The notes: generated by a model from the letters alone, not told the origin. Shown: positions 22,200 through 33,316, counted from the stretch's first letter. The stretch is DNA of 64,000 bases from Xanthostigma xanthostigma (GCA_963575645.1 OY754464.1:62284948-62348947); one strand, 5' to 3'. Program-made: numbers and translations.

Positions 22200-22292
22200 A
22201 TAAAATTAATTTATATGTCCAAATCTTTGATTAACGTCTGATTTGAATTCTTCAATAAACAATTTTATTTATTGATCAATTTATATGTGCCT
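22200..22292 (-). repeat. family P fragment (Penelope-like?)
   Basis: AATCTTTGATTAACGTCTGA and TTCTTCAATAAACAATTTTA match, in complement, the segment at 48269-48345 and more weakly 23880-23915. One of those copies is next to a hammerhead-like core, hence the tentative Penelope link. Confidence 0.35.
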
Positions 22293-22477
22293 CCCCCTAT
22301 TTGAGGCATGGTGATTGATGAGTTATATACTTTTCAAATTGATTTTGATCTCCTATTCTGTGTACTATCCTGATTTATCTAACCACGGATTACTGGACCT
22401 CCCCCCCCTTTCTAGAACTTGATCAAAAGTAGTTTTTTTTTATTCCATTCTAAATATAAAGTCATTTTTATAGATAA

Positions 22478-23256
22478 CTAGCGGTTCGCGATAGATATAA
22501 TTTTGCAAAATGTATTGTGTTTGCGGCCCGGCGTCTAGACCAGGAGCGTATTTGATACCTTGGCTGCCCTAGGCCTACGAAAGATTGCCGCCCTCCCTAC
22601 TCCCTGCAAATGACCCTTCTTTAACAGCCTAGCTTAAAAAATTTTGCCGTGTGCACAATTGAAGAGCAAAAAAAAAACGAATGACCTTTTTTTAACAACC
22701 TAACTTCTTGACAAATTTTATCGTGTGTCGGCACAAAATAGGAGAGCAAAAAAAGATCCTTTCATTTCCACAACAAAAAAGTCTTTTTTCGTTTGTTGTA
22801 GCTGGGTGCCATTGGTTATTAAAAAGTACTAGAAAAAAAAATCTCACTAAGTTTTGCCGCCCTAGGTCCGGGCCTACTCGGCTTATAGGGAAATCCGCCC
22901 CTGGTCTAGACCAATAGCTTTGAGCAAATTCTACCAGATTTACTTCTGAACTAATAGCTTTGAGTGAAGTGTAACAGATGTCACTACTCGGCATTAAAAC
23001 AGTTTTTTTTTGTGAACTAATAGCTTTAAGTAAATTCTATCAGATTTCGTTATATTGGGTAAATAAAATTATGGTTATGATTATGTTTTATGAGAAAACA
23101 CCGTAATTTTGTACAACATATTTAATAAAAACTATCCCTATAGCGTAAGTTACGCCAAGCTAGACACTTTTACAAAGTTTCATTAAAATCGGTTCAGTGG
23201 TTTCGGAAGTTGGCGCGGTCAAAATTGTGACACGGGAATTTTATTTATATAGATGT
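22478..23256 (+). mobile_element. RTE-type non-LTR relic interrupted by a hAT MITE
   Basis: It opens AACTAGCGGTTCGCGATAG and closes with AAAATCGGTTCAGTGGTTTC and TTTATTTATATAGATG, typical lepidopteran RTE-style landmarks. Between them, after the inserted MITE, AATAGCTTTGAGCAAATTCT or a variant is repeated three times (about 22913, 22953 and 23017). No reverse transcriptase remains. Confidence 0.55.
22541..22903. mobile_element. hAT MITE, 363 bp
   Basis: Termini are CAGGAGCGTATTTG at the left and, on the minus strand, CAGGGGCGGATTTCCC at the right. The 8-bp target GTCTAGAC is perfectly duplicated at 22533-22540 and 22904-22911. CCCTAGG motifs lie near both ends. The 100-codon minus-strand frame (22692-22994) crosses the element end and is not a gene. 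The element is inserted in an RTE-type relic. Confidence 0.88.
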
Positions 23257-23689
23257 TATCTCAAAATAATTAAAGGATCAACTTTTATGAAGTCAAAAAT
23301 CATCAATGTTTTTATTAAATCAAATGTAATTTTGAAAAAAACATCGTTATTGTTTTTTCAACATAGCATGATTTAACACTTAACTTTCAGTGCCTGATAT
23401 TCAATTTACTTCATGATGTTTCCGTGCATCGCCGCACCATTTCCAAGCAGATAGGAAAAAAAATGCAAAAACACTATGAACTTTAGGTGCACCTACAGCC
23501 GTGCAATATTGTTTTCGGAGATTGTCTCAGCTTTCAGTTCAGCTTCTGAAAATCAACCTTGAATCTTTTGACTCGAAGGTACGCCGATTTTAAAAAAGCT
23601 TACTACCGCTGTTAATTTTTTGCAATTTTTCGTTGATTTGCAGAGCTGCGGCTGACGCACAGAAACGTTATCAGTGAAATTTAATCTTA

Positions 23690-23925
23690 GGGGTTGAAAG
23701 TTGAAACTTTTCCAATCAAAGTGCGTATTAATAAATAAAATTATCGACTAATTTTTTAGACAATATATAAACAAAGTATAATTATTATAATTCAAATAAT
23801 TAACGTTTCGATCCCGATTTGGACCTTCTTCAGAATAACAATTAAGGTAAAAATTAAAAAATATTGGTAATAGGTGTTATTTATTGAAGAGTAATCAGAC
23901 TTTAAGGAAAGATCAAAATGTATTT
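23690..23925 (-). mobile_element. Penelope-like terminal fragment (tentative)
   Basis: The segment combines AATAAATAAAATTATCGA, a hammerhead-like core (23804-23833) and TTATTGAAGAGTAATCAGAC. Related pieces lie at 22200-22292 and 48255-48345. The Penelope assignment rests on the ribozyme-like core alone; no polymerase or GIY-YIG frame is present. Confidence 0.3.
23804..23833 (-). ncRNA. hammerhead-core-like motif 2
   Basis: The minus strand reads CUGAAGA, then stem II GGUCC / GGAUC with a short loop, then GAAACG. This matches the invariant core C3 U4 G5 A6 N7 G8 A9 and G12 A13 A14; position 7 is free. The partner strand carrying the NUH cleavage site was not located, so this may be a decayed ribozyme. 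Confidence 0.4.
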
Positions 23926-23984
23926 TATCGCAATGTTTTTTAACAGGCCAATAGACGTACTACAGTTTTAGTTAGATTGATTAT

Positions 23985-24039
23985 CAAAATGGCTCGCAGG
24001 GGTGGGGTCCCCAAAGCAAACAGCTATCTACACCACTGG
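23985..24039. mobile_element. single hAT terminus
   Basis: On the minus strand CAGTGGTGTAGATAGC is followed by GGGGACCCCACCCC, a familiar hAT end. The opposite end was not found, so the copy is truncated or too diverged. Confidence 0.4.
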
Positions 24040-24636
24040 TATGTACATATACTTTTTCTTTGTGCAAGAGAGAATTTTTTATTAATTAATGAAAAACTGA
24101 AATGCAAAAGTTGACTTAGAAGTATGAAACTCATATCTACATGCTTTCTCACAATTTTCAAACAAATTATAATTATTTTAATAACGCAGGTATTATTTGC
24201 TTTACTCAAATTGAAATACTGTTTTAAGTATGAAAAAAAAATGATGAAATGATATTTTTTTCATTATTTTCGTTCCGAAATTTTATTTTACAAAACTAAA
24301 GTCGACAAACACCCTTTATTAATTTTAACGGCTACATTTTTTAGTAAACATTAAAAAACAGCTTTTTACATTCAACAAAACTAATAAACAAAATAATTAA
24401 TTAATGGAGTACATAATATGAAAAAAACAAGAAAAAAAAATAAAAATATTGTCAGTTTTTCAATTTTTTCGAATAATTAAAAATTTTAATGACAAAAAAC
24501 TTGCAAACAAAAAGATATTGAATCATTATTCAGACGAGATTTAAAATTTTTTTTAAAAGATTGTAGATTATAGACACTGAAGTTAAAAACTTCTTATTAT
24601 TACCAGCTAAATTACACACATTACTTTAATCTATAG

Positions 24637-24666
24637 CCTAAGCTATAATACGTATTATAGCTTAGG
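24637..24666. repeat. perfect 30-bp palindrome
   Basis: CCTAAGCTATAATAC is followed directly by its exact complement GTATTATAGCTTAGG, centred on TACGTA with no loop. Confidence 0.95.
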
Positions 24667-24776
24667 CGAATCAGATATTATGTGGAATTTAGAGGAAAAT
24701 ATCTAAACAAAGGATATTTTGCGGAAAATTGTCAACAGTAGTCCCCTTAATTTAAGTTTATTGCGATATTAGTGAA

Positions 24777-25857
24777 CAGTGGCGGGGCGTCAACATTTTA
24801 AATAGATGTTCTGCAGGGTCAACCGGAGGATCTTCCTAAAAACTAGGAATGTAGGGTATGTAAATTATGAATCACATCCATGTTTATGATGTTTTAATTA
24901 TTAACTTTTTTCAAACACTGTTGACAACAAATTACAATTTCCTCTGTAACACTAGTCACTACTGCCATAAGTCGTATGTCGTGTATCGAATCGAAGCTGT
25001 TGATTGATGGCCATTCATCGAACGTAAGTAGGTAGTTATTTATTCGGTTCATTTGTTTCATTCCTCCGAATAAATAGCAATTATTCAATTCACCAAGCAT
25101 AATTATGTTTACTGCAGGTATAAATCTATTCTGTCCAAAATCTCGGGTATAAATATTTATTCGCCTGAGAAAATAATAATGGCCGCCAAATAGATCATAA
25201 TACCTACCTATAAACGTGCAGTATTATACGTGCAGTTGCTCTTGTGAATTTATTTATGTGTTGTTTATTAACACTTTGTGAAGTGTATAGTTGTAAAACA
25301 TTAAAGTTAGTGGAAGTTTTGAGTGCAATTGGGTTAGGATAAAACATTGTCATTTTAATGAAACTTTGCTTTGACGTTTACACTAACGCCATCGGTCGAA
25401 TTTTTGGGTGAACATTACAATATTCAACATACATACCAAGGATTATAGTGAGTGTGTATTTATTCTTCAACTAACTGACCTGATAATTTGGTTGGTGAAT
25501 TGAAAATAAATTCTATTGTAACGAATAAATTTGTTTCAAGATTAGTAATTTCTATCTTCAATAGGGTTCGATGAATATGGTCATGAATGAGATTTACTTC
25601 TAGCATATGACAGTTATTTGTATAAATGTACTGACGATAAATGCTGCTGAAAGCCGATCTAATAAATAACACGGTGTAACTTGTGGGTCAGGAGTTGCAC
25701 GTGGTGTACACCGGGGGTACCTGAAGATGACTTTTAATGTGATGCCTCAAAGCACAGAACAGCGCTTGAACGCAAGAAAGTCTGCCACACAGAACACATA
25801 CGAGTTTTGTGGTCTGCCAGTGGCTGTTAAACTTAGCACATAGAGGAACCGCCACTG
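24777..25857. mobile_element. hAT element, non-autonomous, interrupted by a MITE
   Basis: Termini are CAGTGGCGGGGCGTC (left) and CAGTGGCGGTTCC (right, minus strand). The 8-bp target TTAGTGAA is perfectly duplicated at 24769-24776 and 25858-25865. A related inverted copy lies at 41473-42128. Removing the MITE at 25008-25583 rejoins sequence found intact in that copy. No transposase is recognisable; a 77-codon frame at 25688-25921 has Cys and His pairs but runs past the element end. Confidence 0.88.
25008..25583 (+). mobile_element. PIF/Harbinger-like MITE, copy 1
   Basis: Termini TGGCCATTCATCGAACG and, on the minus strand, TGACCATATTCATCGAAC are inverted repeats. Comparison with the uninterrupted relative at 41473-42128 places the target as TGA, present on both sides (25005-25007 and 25584-25586). 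Three-base duplications are typical of PIF/Harbinger (usually TWA). Copies occur at 26133-26858 (inverted) and 60481-61060. It encodes no transposase. Confidence 0.7.
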
Positions 25858-26132
25858 TTAGTGAACGAACATCTACAGTATAGATACAGTCTATTTTGTA
25901 GACTGTAAAGTGTGGAGACAATTATTATCGATTGGTACGTATATTACAATCATTACAATATAATTGAATTCCATACGTGTCTATACCGACACCAATTACT
26001 ATTTTTAATATGAATTAATCATTTACGAAAATATGTGTAATTTGGAAACTAGCATTAAAAAGCTCTTGATGCTATAGAAAAATAATAAAATATGCTAATT
26101 GTATTTAATAAAATAAATTTTATTTTTAGTAA

Positions 26133-26858
26133 GCCCGTATTCACCGGGCACTATTAAAGATAGAAGTTACTAACCTTGGAACAAATTTATTCTTTCGAAT
26201 AAAAGTTACTTTCAATTCACCAAGCAAAATGTCAAGTAGAATACCTATAAGTACTGCACTAAACGTCTTGGTTTTTCTGTTGAATATTTTGACGTTCACC
26301 CAAAAATCCGACCGATGGCGTATCGATCGAAAATGAAAAACGGTGTCGCGTGACACTAAAGAATATTTATGCTAGCAAGTGCTCGTGAACTAAATAACTG
26401 TAGATTATAGACGCTAAACAGTTGAGGTCATCAGCATCTATACGTTATCGTGAGCTTAGTGTTTTGTTTTTGAAGTTTAATTGAGTGTATCATAGGAAAT
26501 TAGACATACAATAAACTTGGAGTCACAGATTTCAATTGAATTATTATGTGCTCCTTAACCAAACCTTCTCAAAGTTATTAAACTGACGGTAGATATTAAA
26601 TAAATAAATGTATAATTAAAATGCAAAAATAAATTAACAAAAATGAACTACATATCACGATTTATAGTCGATCTTATGTAACAGCCAATATTTTATCAGG
26701 CAAATAAATATTTATACCATTGAAGTTGGACAGAATAGTTATTTTTACGATTTTTACCTGCAGCAAACAACTATATTTGGCGAATTAAATTATCGCTATT
26801 TATTCCAAAAAACAAATCAACCGAATAAATAACTACTTACGTTCGGTGAATACGGCCC
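26133..26858 (-). mobile_element. PIF/Harbinger-like MITE, copy 2 (inverted)
   Basis: Termini GCCCGTATTCACCG and GGGCCGTATTCACCGAACG (minus strand) are inverted repeats and begin GGGCC, as many PIF/Harbinger ends do; TTA follows the right end. Blocks such as TTACTTTCAATTCACCAA and GACGTTCACCCAAAAATCCG match copies 1 and 3 in complement. It is longer (726 bp) than copies 1 and 3. With copy 1 it forms an inverted pair 0.55 kb apart. Confidence 0.65.
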
Positions 26859-26859
26859 T

Positions 26860-27410
26860 TAGACATAATTTGGATGTGAAAAAAAGGGATGAGTAGTAAT
26901 GAAAAAAAAAATAAAAAATTGGCCAGACCCTGAAACGTTTTAGAACTGCAGTAGCTGACTCTGCATAATTAATGCGCAAAATTGTGATATTTGCCCATTA
27001 AAAATATCTAGTGAACTGCATTTTTGTTTGTAAATTTGTTTTTTGTCGATTAATATTCGGTTATTCGTAATTTATAACATCCTCAAAATAACAACTGTTT
27101 TTGAATGTTTTATAAACAAAATAATGTTAAAGTGGAAATTATACATCAAAATGAGTTTAAAATGAAAAAGTAATCGTAATCTAATTAGTAACAATGATTA
27201 CACGTACACCCCTCTACAGGATGCATACATAATATGGTTATACGTAGAGGACATAGGTAGGTATTAAAAACAGCGAAATTAAATATCACACAGTGTTTGT
27301 TATGTTATGTAAATCTGGATTTAGTCATATAGAAAGACAATTCACTTTTAATGAAATAAGCACAGTACTCTGTGTACGGACAAAGAAGCAGAGCCGGATT
27401 CGAACTTTCG
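26860..27410. other. unassigned AT-rich DNA
   Basis: No gene, terminus or repeat pairing was recognised. Confidence 0.4.
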
Positions 27411-27545
27411 AAGTGGGTACTGTGCGATCGGCGAAAGAAGACCGGTGGGGAAAGGGCAAGAAGTCGCTGATGTGTTCCCAAATTATCGGAATTCATAGGC
27501 GGCGCATAGCAAGGCATGCAAACAATGTATAGCTTTAAATTTTAA
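27389..27545 (+). mobile_element. hAT-like terminal fragment
   Basis: CAGAGCCGGATTCGAAC is a common hAT end, followed by GCGGCGCATAGC. No matching right end or target duplication was located. The 79-codon frame 27293-27532 spans the boundary and is judged fortuitous. Confidence 0.3.
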
Positions 27546-27950
27546 GGCATTATTTTGAGCCTCTAACTCGCACATTTTAATTACATTCGCTATGACCTCC
27601 CTAGCGCCACTTCTAACTGTTTTTCCATTTTTACTTTCCATTTTGATGATATTCAGACAACACCCCTCAACTTAGTCCGTGAACGCACACCTATGTACTG
27701 TCTGGTGTATGATTTTTTTATACTGTTAGCAAGTGTCGCTGTATAGTTGTACAGCTATGGCAATAGTACAATTATCGCGATACGACAATTGTGAATCGTT
27801 TGGTCGACTGGACTCCCTTATTGCATAGAAGCGGTTCCAGGATCATTTCCTTTTACTAATATAAAATTAATGTGCGCTCTTCTGCAATAAGGTAATAGGA
27901 CTACATTCCATAGACCGGTCTTCTTTTAAAAATCCAACAGTATATACAGT

Positions 27951-28020
27951 GAATCTCATTTAAAATGCAATATAGACATCAGCTTTGTTGATATGGTAGC
28001 TATGGAAATCATTAATGCAT
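27951..28020 (+). repeat. short dispersed repeat, family G
   Basis: ATGCAATATAGACATCAGC and GATATGGTAGCTATGGAAAT recur with few changes at 58483-58552 in the same orientation. Confidence 0.6.
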
Positions 28021-28026
28021 TACCAC

Positions 28027-28545
28027 AGAGGTTCCCAAACGTTTTTGTCTCGTAGACCAGTTGCCACGTTTTTCGGTTTTGGGTAGACTCCTGCTTCTCT
28101 GATATTGATTTTTTGCAAATCCATTAATTTCAAATGTATTTTTGACAACCGGTATAGTGCTACTCACTTTGAACGATTTAAATTTATACCGGGAGTGAAA
28201 TGTAGTGTGAAATGTTTAGTTTTATACATTTATTAATCAGATTCAAATTAAAACGAACCAAATTAAAATTTAATTTCTGTTACATAAAATAACTAAGCAA
28301 AAAATAAATGATTTTAGTGTGAGAGATGAATCTGATGCTTTAATAATAAATTTTCAACATTTGGCATCAATTTAGTTAGATTTAATCTTAAATCTCTTCG
28401 GTTAACGATGTCCAGTTTGACTCTTTTTTTGTTAGGAGATTCACTATCGTTGACCCCCATTTTCATTTCATGGACCCCCAATTTTTTTCCCCCTGAGATG
28501 GACCCCTTGCAAGTTGTCGACCCCTGGGGGTCTCCTTTTTTTTCT
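28027..28545 (+). mobile_element. hAT (Charlie-like) fragment
   Basis: It begins CAGAGGTTCCCAAACG followed by GTAGACCAGTTGCCACG, and later contains GACCCCCAATTTTTTTCC and TCGACCCCTGGGGGTCTCC. These are landmarks of hAT elements that start CAGNGGTTCCCAAAC. The right terminus is lost or truncated. The short frames at 28314-28614 in both strands are by-products. Confidence 0.5.
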
Positions 28546-28741
28546 ATGCATTCATATAAAATTGTCATAAGGTTACATAAGAAAATATTCGAGAAAGACG
28601 TTTTGATTCATTAATTAAACAAACACTAATTAATTATTATTAAAATTTACACAATATGTGTGGAGTGCTATTAGTAATTATTATTCCAACTATTTTTATG
28701 CCATGACATAGATTCAATTTACTAAATTATTATTGTCCCGA

Positions 28742-29849
28742 CATAGATAGAATAGTTGGCAAAACCAAAAGTGCACATCCCGCAAGTTTTCCACTGTACA
28801 TTATATTATTATAATGAAAAAAATTGAGAAAATAGATTAAAACAAATAAAAAAAAAATAAAAATATACGAGAAACATTAGTAAAATAAGAAATTTTTTTT
28901 AGCAATTATGCACGGGTTTTGCTTTCAAAAATCCCGATTTTTTGAGTTTCTTGTCCTAGTTTATTGACTTTCTAGTTTATCGAAGAACGCATTTTATAGA
29001 CACAATATCCCAAAACACTATTTTTCAAGAATATCCCACCGCTACACTAGCGGTATGTGCAATAGATTAAAAAAAAACAATTAAAAAATTAAAATGAAAA
29101 AAATAAAATGAAAAAAAAATAATAATAATAAAAAAAATATATGAGAAATATATTATATATAATATATAAATATTAAGTGGAATTAAGTGGAATAAAATGG
29201 AATATAAAAAAAAAAAATTCTTATGTCAGCGGGAATCGAACCCGGCACCTTGGGATTACAGGACTTACGCTTTAACCGTTCGGCCACACCGATGCCGTAC
29301 AACGCCTTTGTTATTATGGTATAGAAGTGTAGCAGTTATTTTACGTATCATACTACATTAATTGAGTATATTTATTATGTTTTTTGTTTTTTTATTTTAA
29401 TTAGCTGTCAAAAATAATAAAAAAAAAACTGTTTATAAAAATTAAACTACTGAACACATTTTAGTGAATTTAAATAGGGTTCTGGTCCGATAGTAAACAA
29501 AGTGAATAAAATATAACCCAAGGGGATCCGACCAAAATTGCGATCTGTAGAGTCGTGACGTACGTACATACGTACGTACGTACGTACGCACGTACGTACA
29601 TACGTACAGACCAACCGACAACTGCTGTTTGTGATTTTCAATTACAATTTTAATAGTATTTATGAACTCGAATTGATTTAAAAATGGTTCTGTTTTATAG
29701 ATCAGAATCTCCTCTTTTTAAAAAGTTTCATTTTGAATGGATTTCGTGTGAAATTAACTTAGATATAACTTCTTATCTGAACGAAAGTCAGCTCTGATGC
29801 ACAAAGCGATAATAAAGCACATACCGCTAGTTTAGCGGTATGTGCAATA
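28742..29849 (-). mobile_element. non-autonomous element E, copy 2, with nested partial terminus
   Basis: It shares the start (AATAGTTGGCAAAACC), the tRNA-like position, the (ACGT)n run and the final GCACATACCGCTA-GTTT-AGCGGTATGTGC hairpin with 21126-21993. An additional partial terminus, CCGCTACACTAGCGGTATGTGC at about 29039-29060, lies in the middle, followed by a second A-rich tract. The copy is therefore either a tandem of two elements or one inserted in another. The two copies carry different tRNA-like sequences. Confidence 0.7.
29223..29296 (-). tRNA. tRNA-like sequence, Ser/Leu-like A box, degenerate
   Basis: The minus strand opens GGCATCGGTGTGGCCGAACG and continues GTTAAAGC, as in Ser/Leu tRNAs. 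It has a perfect B box, GGTTCGATTCC, and four of five T-stem pairs. Anticodon and acceptor stems fail, and there is no variable arm. It lies at the equivalent place to the different tRNA-like segment of copy 1. Confidence 0.45.
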
Positions 29850-32090
29850 ATTGTTTTAAAATTATTTGGGAATATAATGAAAATTATTTAAATGTTTGTA
29901 TGCGCATATTCATAATTCGTTATTTTTCTTATGCATTGGGAATAAAATTTATCAGCAAGTACAATTGTAATTACTTTAAAATATGATTTTAAATGACAAT
30001 TAACATTAATGAATAACACTTGTAGTAACATATTCGCAGAACTCAATTCTTTTTGGGCCGGTTCTCTGAGACGGATCCTATACGGAATCCAGATGCAAAT
30101 CACTAAAAAGATTCGTTTCTCCCATCTCTAGGTTGAACTGACGGACACGAGGGCATCCCTCTTAGATTAGATTCACGCAGTAACTAAAACCGCGCTGTTT
30201 TTTCCACATCTTGCGAGAAGGTTAAAGAAACTTCAAATTCCAGTTTCTGATGTTAGTGGAATAAAATTAGATTTTCACTTCGGAAAAATTCTCTCCTACA
30301 TGATTCCTTGTAAAACGTGTTTGGGAAGGTGTGTAGAACGAAATATCAAAATGTCACCGCGAAATTTTTCCTGCAAAAAATTGTATCAAACAATCTAGGC
30401 GCATAAATGTGGCTTTTAATTAATAACTTTTGAAATACATTTTTTAGAAAAAATTAATAGCGCCATTGGAAAGAAAAGAAAATTTCACGAAGGATACATG
30501 TGTAACATATTGTATTTTTTATATGAACTTCGAGCGAGCAAAAAGTTAACTAAAATCACAAAGTGACACGCGTCGACCGCCTAGGCTTGTGGGAGCGCGC
30601 GCGCTGTACGGAAATGGCTGTACATTTTGACTGGGACAAGCAGTGATATGAAACCAATTGCAGAAGAAAAAGTATCATTTTTTTTAAGTATTACGTGAGT
30701 TCCAAATTTTTTTTAAGTACTTTAACGATTAGGTAGGTATATGTAGCTCTACATTGGAACGCTGCCTAGGTTTTCAATTATTTGACAAAATTCGATGAAC
30801 TAACAATTTGACGAAAAAACTGTAGGTGGCATTTTTTGATGATACGGCCTGTTTTCGGCTAATTTAACTCTACTATGTAGTCAGTTGGTCCAAAAACAAA
30901 GTTAAGAATGCATTTATTACCTACCATATGTTATTATTAAAAGTTTGGGTTATTTTTGTAGTATCATAGCATAAAATATAAATTAAATATTATTTAATTA
31001 AAAGTAAATAAAATTATAATTTATTTTGAGTTCAACTCTGGTAGAATACACATCTATCAGTATTTAGATTTATTCTATATGCTAAAATATGAAACGGCAT
31101 GGCATTTTCTATCTTTCTTTCGTGTGCAGGGAATTTGTTTATTGGAAGAGAGAGAACATCAACACAGTATACTAGGGCATACATGATATCGACTACCATT
31201 AATTAAATGACTCATTTAGCTGTAAAATTACAAGCACAACAATATGACTGTTTGACTATAGACTGTATATTGTAAAATTATAAAGTGTTACATTATTTTC
31301 ACAATAACTATTTGTTATCTGATAGAAATTGTGCATCGGAAAATAATATTAGTTATTGATTGCCTTTATGCATTGTACAGTTCTAGGATTAATGTTTTCA
31401 TATTTCATAACAATTATATTATACGTGGTATTTGAATTTAACCGTTTTATTCAATTTACACGTAAAGCATTTTTGAATTCAGTTATATCAAATTCGGGAG
31501 TTTTCCGTATTTTTTTCCTCACTCGTAGTCTTAGAAATTACTAACTTAACGGTGAAAGAATTTTTGTAATATTGTTAAAAATAACAAAGTTATGCTACTT
31601 CAAAGTTTAAAATTGACAATTCTCCGCGCTATGCTGTTTCAATGCGGGTGGCGTCATGCGGCACAAGTGTCTGATAATAACTAATAATACAGCAAGTCTT
31701 GTAGGTAACAGAGAATAAATTATTAACACTGAATGGATGTAAATTTATCCCAAAAAAACCGTTTGAAAATATGGGATTCCTGGGCAAATGGTCGGATAGT
31801 TTTGATTTTTTTTACATGTCGAGACTCGAGTTGGGCTTTGTAGCTTAAATGCAGGCTATAGATAGAGGCTCTGAATTTTGGGTTAAGCAAAATCTATGAA
31901 AATTCCAACACTTTCTATTATAGACGCTGATGACCTTAGTGGTTGAGCGTCTGGAATATATTCAGCTTTCTATCGTATCCCGTTTACGAGCTAGAAGTCT
32001 CTGGTAGACAGGCTGATTTGATGCATAACAATGAGGCATCGCTTAGATTCTTTGGTTAAGGAATCTTCAGTACTAGATTTATTTAAGACT
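29850..32090. other. unassigned DNA
   Basis: No gene or element end was recognised. A small GC-rich patch (30570-30610, ACGCGTCGACCGCC and GAGCGCGCGCGC) is isolated in AT-rich sequence. The short ORF at 31356-31544 is hydrophobic and without motif. Confidence 0.4.
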
Positions 32091-32095
32091 AACTT

Positions 32096-32171
32096 TTTCC
32101 CGCGGCTTCGCTCTCGCCAAGTTTGATGTTGAAAGATCAGTCAGTCACAGATTCCTTTTATATATACAGAT
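32096..32171 (+). mobile_element. non-LTR tail fragment
   Basis: CCCGCGGCTTCGCTCTCGCC followed by GATCAGTCAGTCACAGATTCC and TTTTATATATACAGATT. A related tail ends at about 33316. Confidence 0.5.
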
Positions 32172-33316
32172 TATGACTTTTTAGAATTTTTTTGTTGTTT
32201 AAGTGTGATAAATTTCAAAATCGATGACTTTCACGTTGATCAACGTCCCGACAAACCTTGAAAATGACATCTATATTGATTTTTAGACTATTTACCTCTT
32301 TTCACCCTCTGAAGGGGTTGTTTTTGATAAAGCACGAAACACATGTTTATTTATTTGTTGACAGGAGTAATCCTGCGCATTTTCGAATTGATACATCTAT
32401 CTAATACAGTGTGTCCCTGGATTGAGTTCACAAAAGGTGAGATTGACCAAAAATTTTTGAATTGGAATTTCATATTTTGGGATTCCACCCTGCTTGGTCT
32501 GAAACTTATTTTTAGTTTACTTTCGATTTTTTTTTTAAATCAAGTAGGCCTTTACAGTTTAGTACCTTTTCCGTTCATAGTACGCAAAAGTGTCACTAAG
32601 AAAAGTTGTTCACAATAAAAATTTATGGCGTTATGGAAATTTTCAGAATGATCGGCCTACTTTGATAATAGAAGTAGAAAAATATTATTTTATTATTAAC
32701 GATTACATGATAAATCTTAGATGAGAAAACAGGGTGATTAGAAAAGTTCCAATTAAAATTCAAATTTTTACAGTTTATAAAAATAATTAATTAAACTCCA
32801 ATTACTCTATTTGGCTTCCTCTACGCGATTGTTTTTGAAAAAAACAAAACAAAGCTGATTTTATCGAAGTAGGCCGATCATTCTGAAAATTTGCATAACG
32901 CCATAATTTTTCATTGTGAACAACTTTTCTTAGTGACACTTTTGCATACTATATGAACGGAAAAGGTACTTTACCTGAAACGAAAAGAGGTTTTGCTCAA
33001 CTGTAAAGGCCTACTTTGTTTAAAAAAATCAGAAGTAAACTAAAAATAAGTAGGGTGGAATCCTAAAATATGAAATTCCAATTCAAAAATTTTTGGTCAA
33101 TCTCACCTATTGTGAACTCAATCCGGGGACACACTGTATATGATTTCTCCATGCAAATTTTGAACCCACGTTACACCCTTTTAAACATCCGTGCTTAGCG
33201 GATGCCTACGCCATAATAACTATCTGTGTGCCAAATTTCAGTCCAATCCGTTCAGTGGTTTGAGTTGTGCGTTGATAGATCAGTCAGTCACGGCTTCCTT
33301 TTATATATTTATATAA
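32172..33316 (+). mobile_element. non-LTR relic split by a mariner-like MITE
   Basis: The flanks of the MITE at 32407-33136 read as one 3' module: TTTCACCCTCTGAAGGGG (about 32299) on the left, and ATCTGTGTGCCAAATTTCAG, CGTTCAGTGGTTTGAG and GATCAGTCAGTCACGGCTTC on the right, ending TTTATATATTTATATAAG. This style is common in lepidopteran LINE relics. No coding part remains. Confidence 0.45.
32407..33136. mobile_element. mariner-like MITE with inverted repeats of about 265 bp
   Basis: Termini CAGTGTGTCCCTGGATTGAG and CAGTGTGTCCCCGGATTGAG (minus strand) are flanked by TA on both sides (32405-32406, 33137-33138). The arms, roughly 32407-32668 and 32865-33136, stay clearly complementary throughout (for example AAGTAGGCCGATCATTCTGA). 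The central 200 bp is unpaired. TA target and CAGT ends fit Tc1/mariner (pogo-like). The 91-codon frame 32343-32618 is incidental. Confidence 0.85.

Noticed and set aside
25688..25921. Minus-strand frame with CVLC and HHIKSH, suggestive of a C2H2 zinc finger.
   Set aside because: The frame crosses the defined end of the hAT element and its target duplication. The related copy at 41520-41640 does not keep the second Cys or the His pattern.
29447..29641. 64-codon minus ORF with YVRTYVR repeats.
   Set aside because: The repeats are simply the translated (ACGT)n microsatellite in element E.
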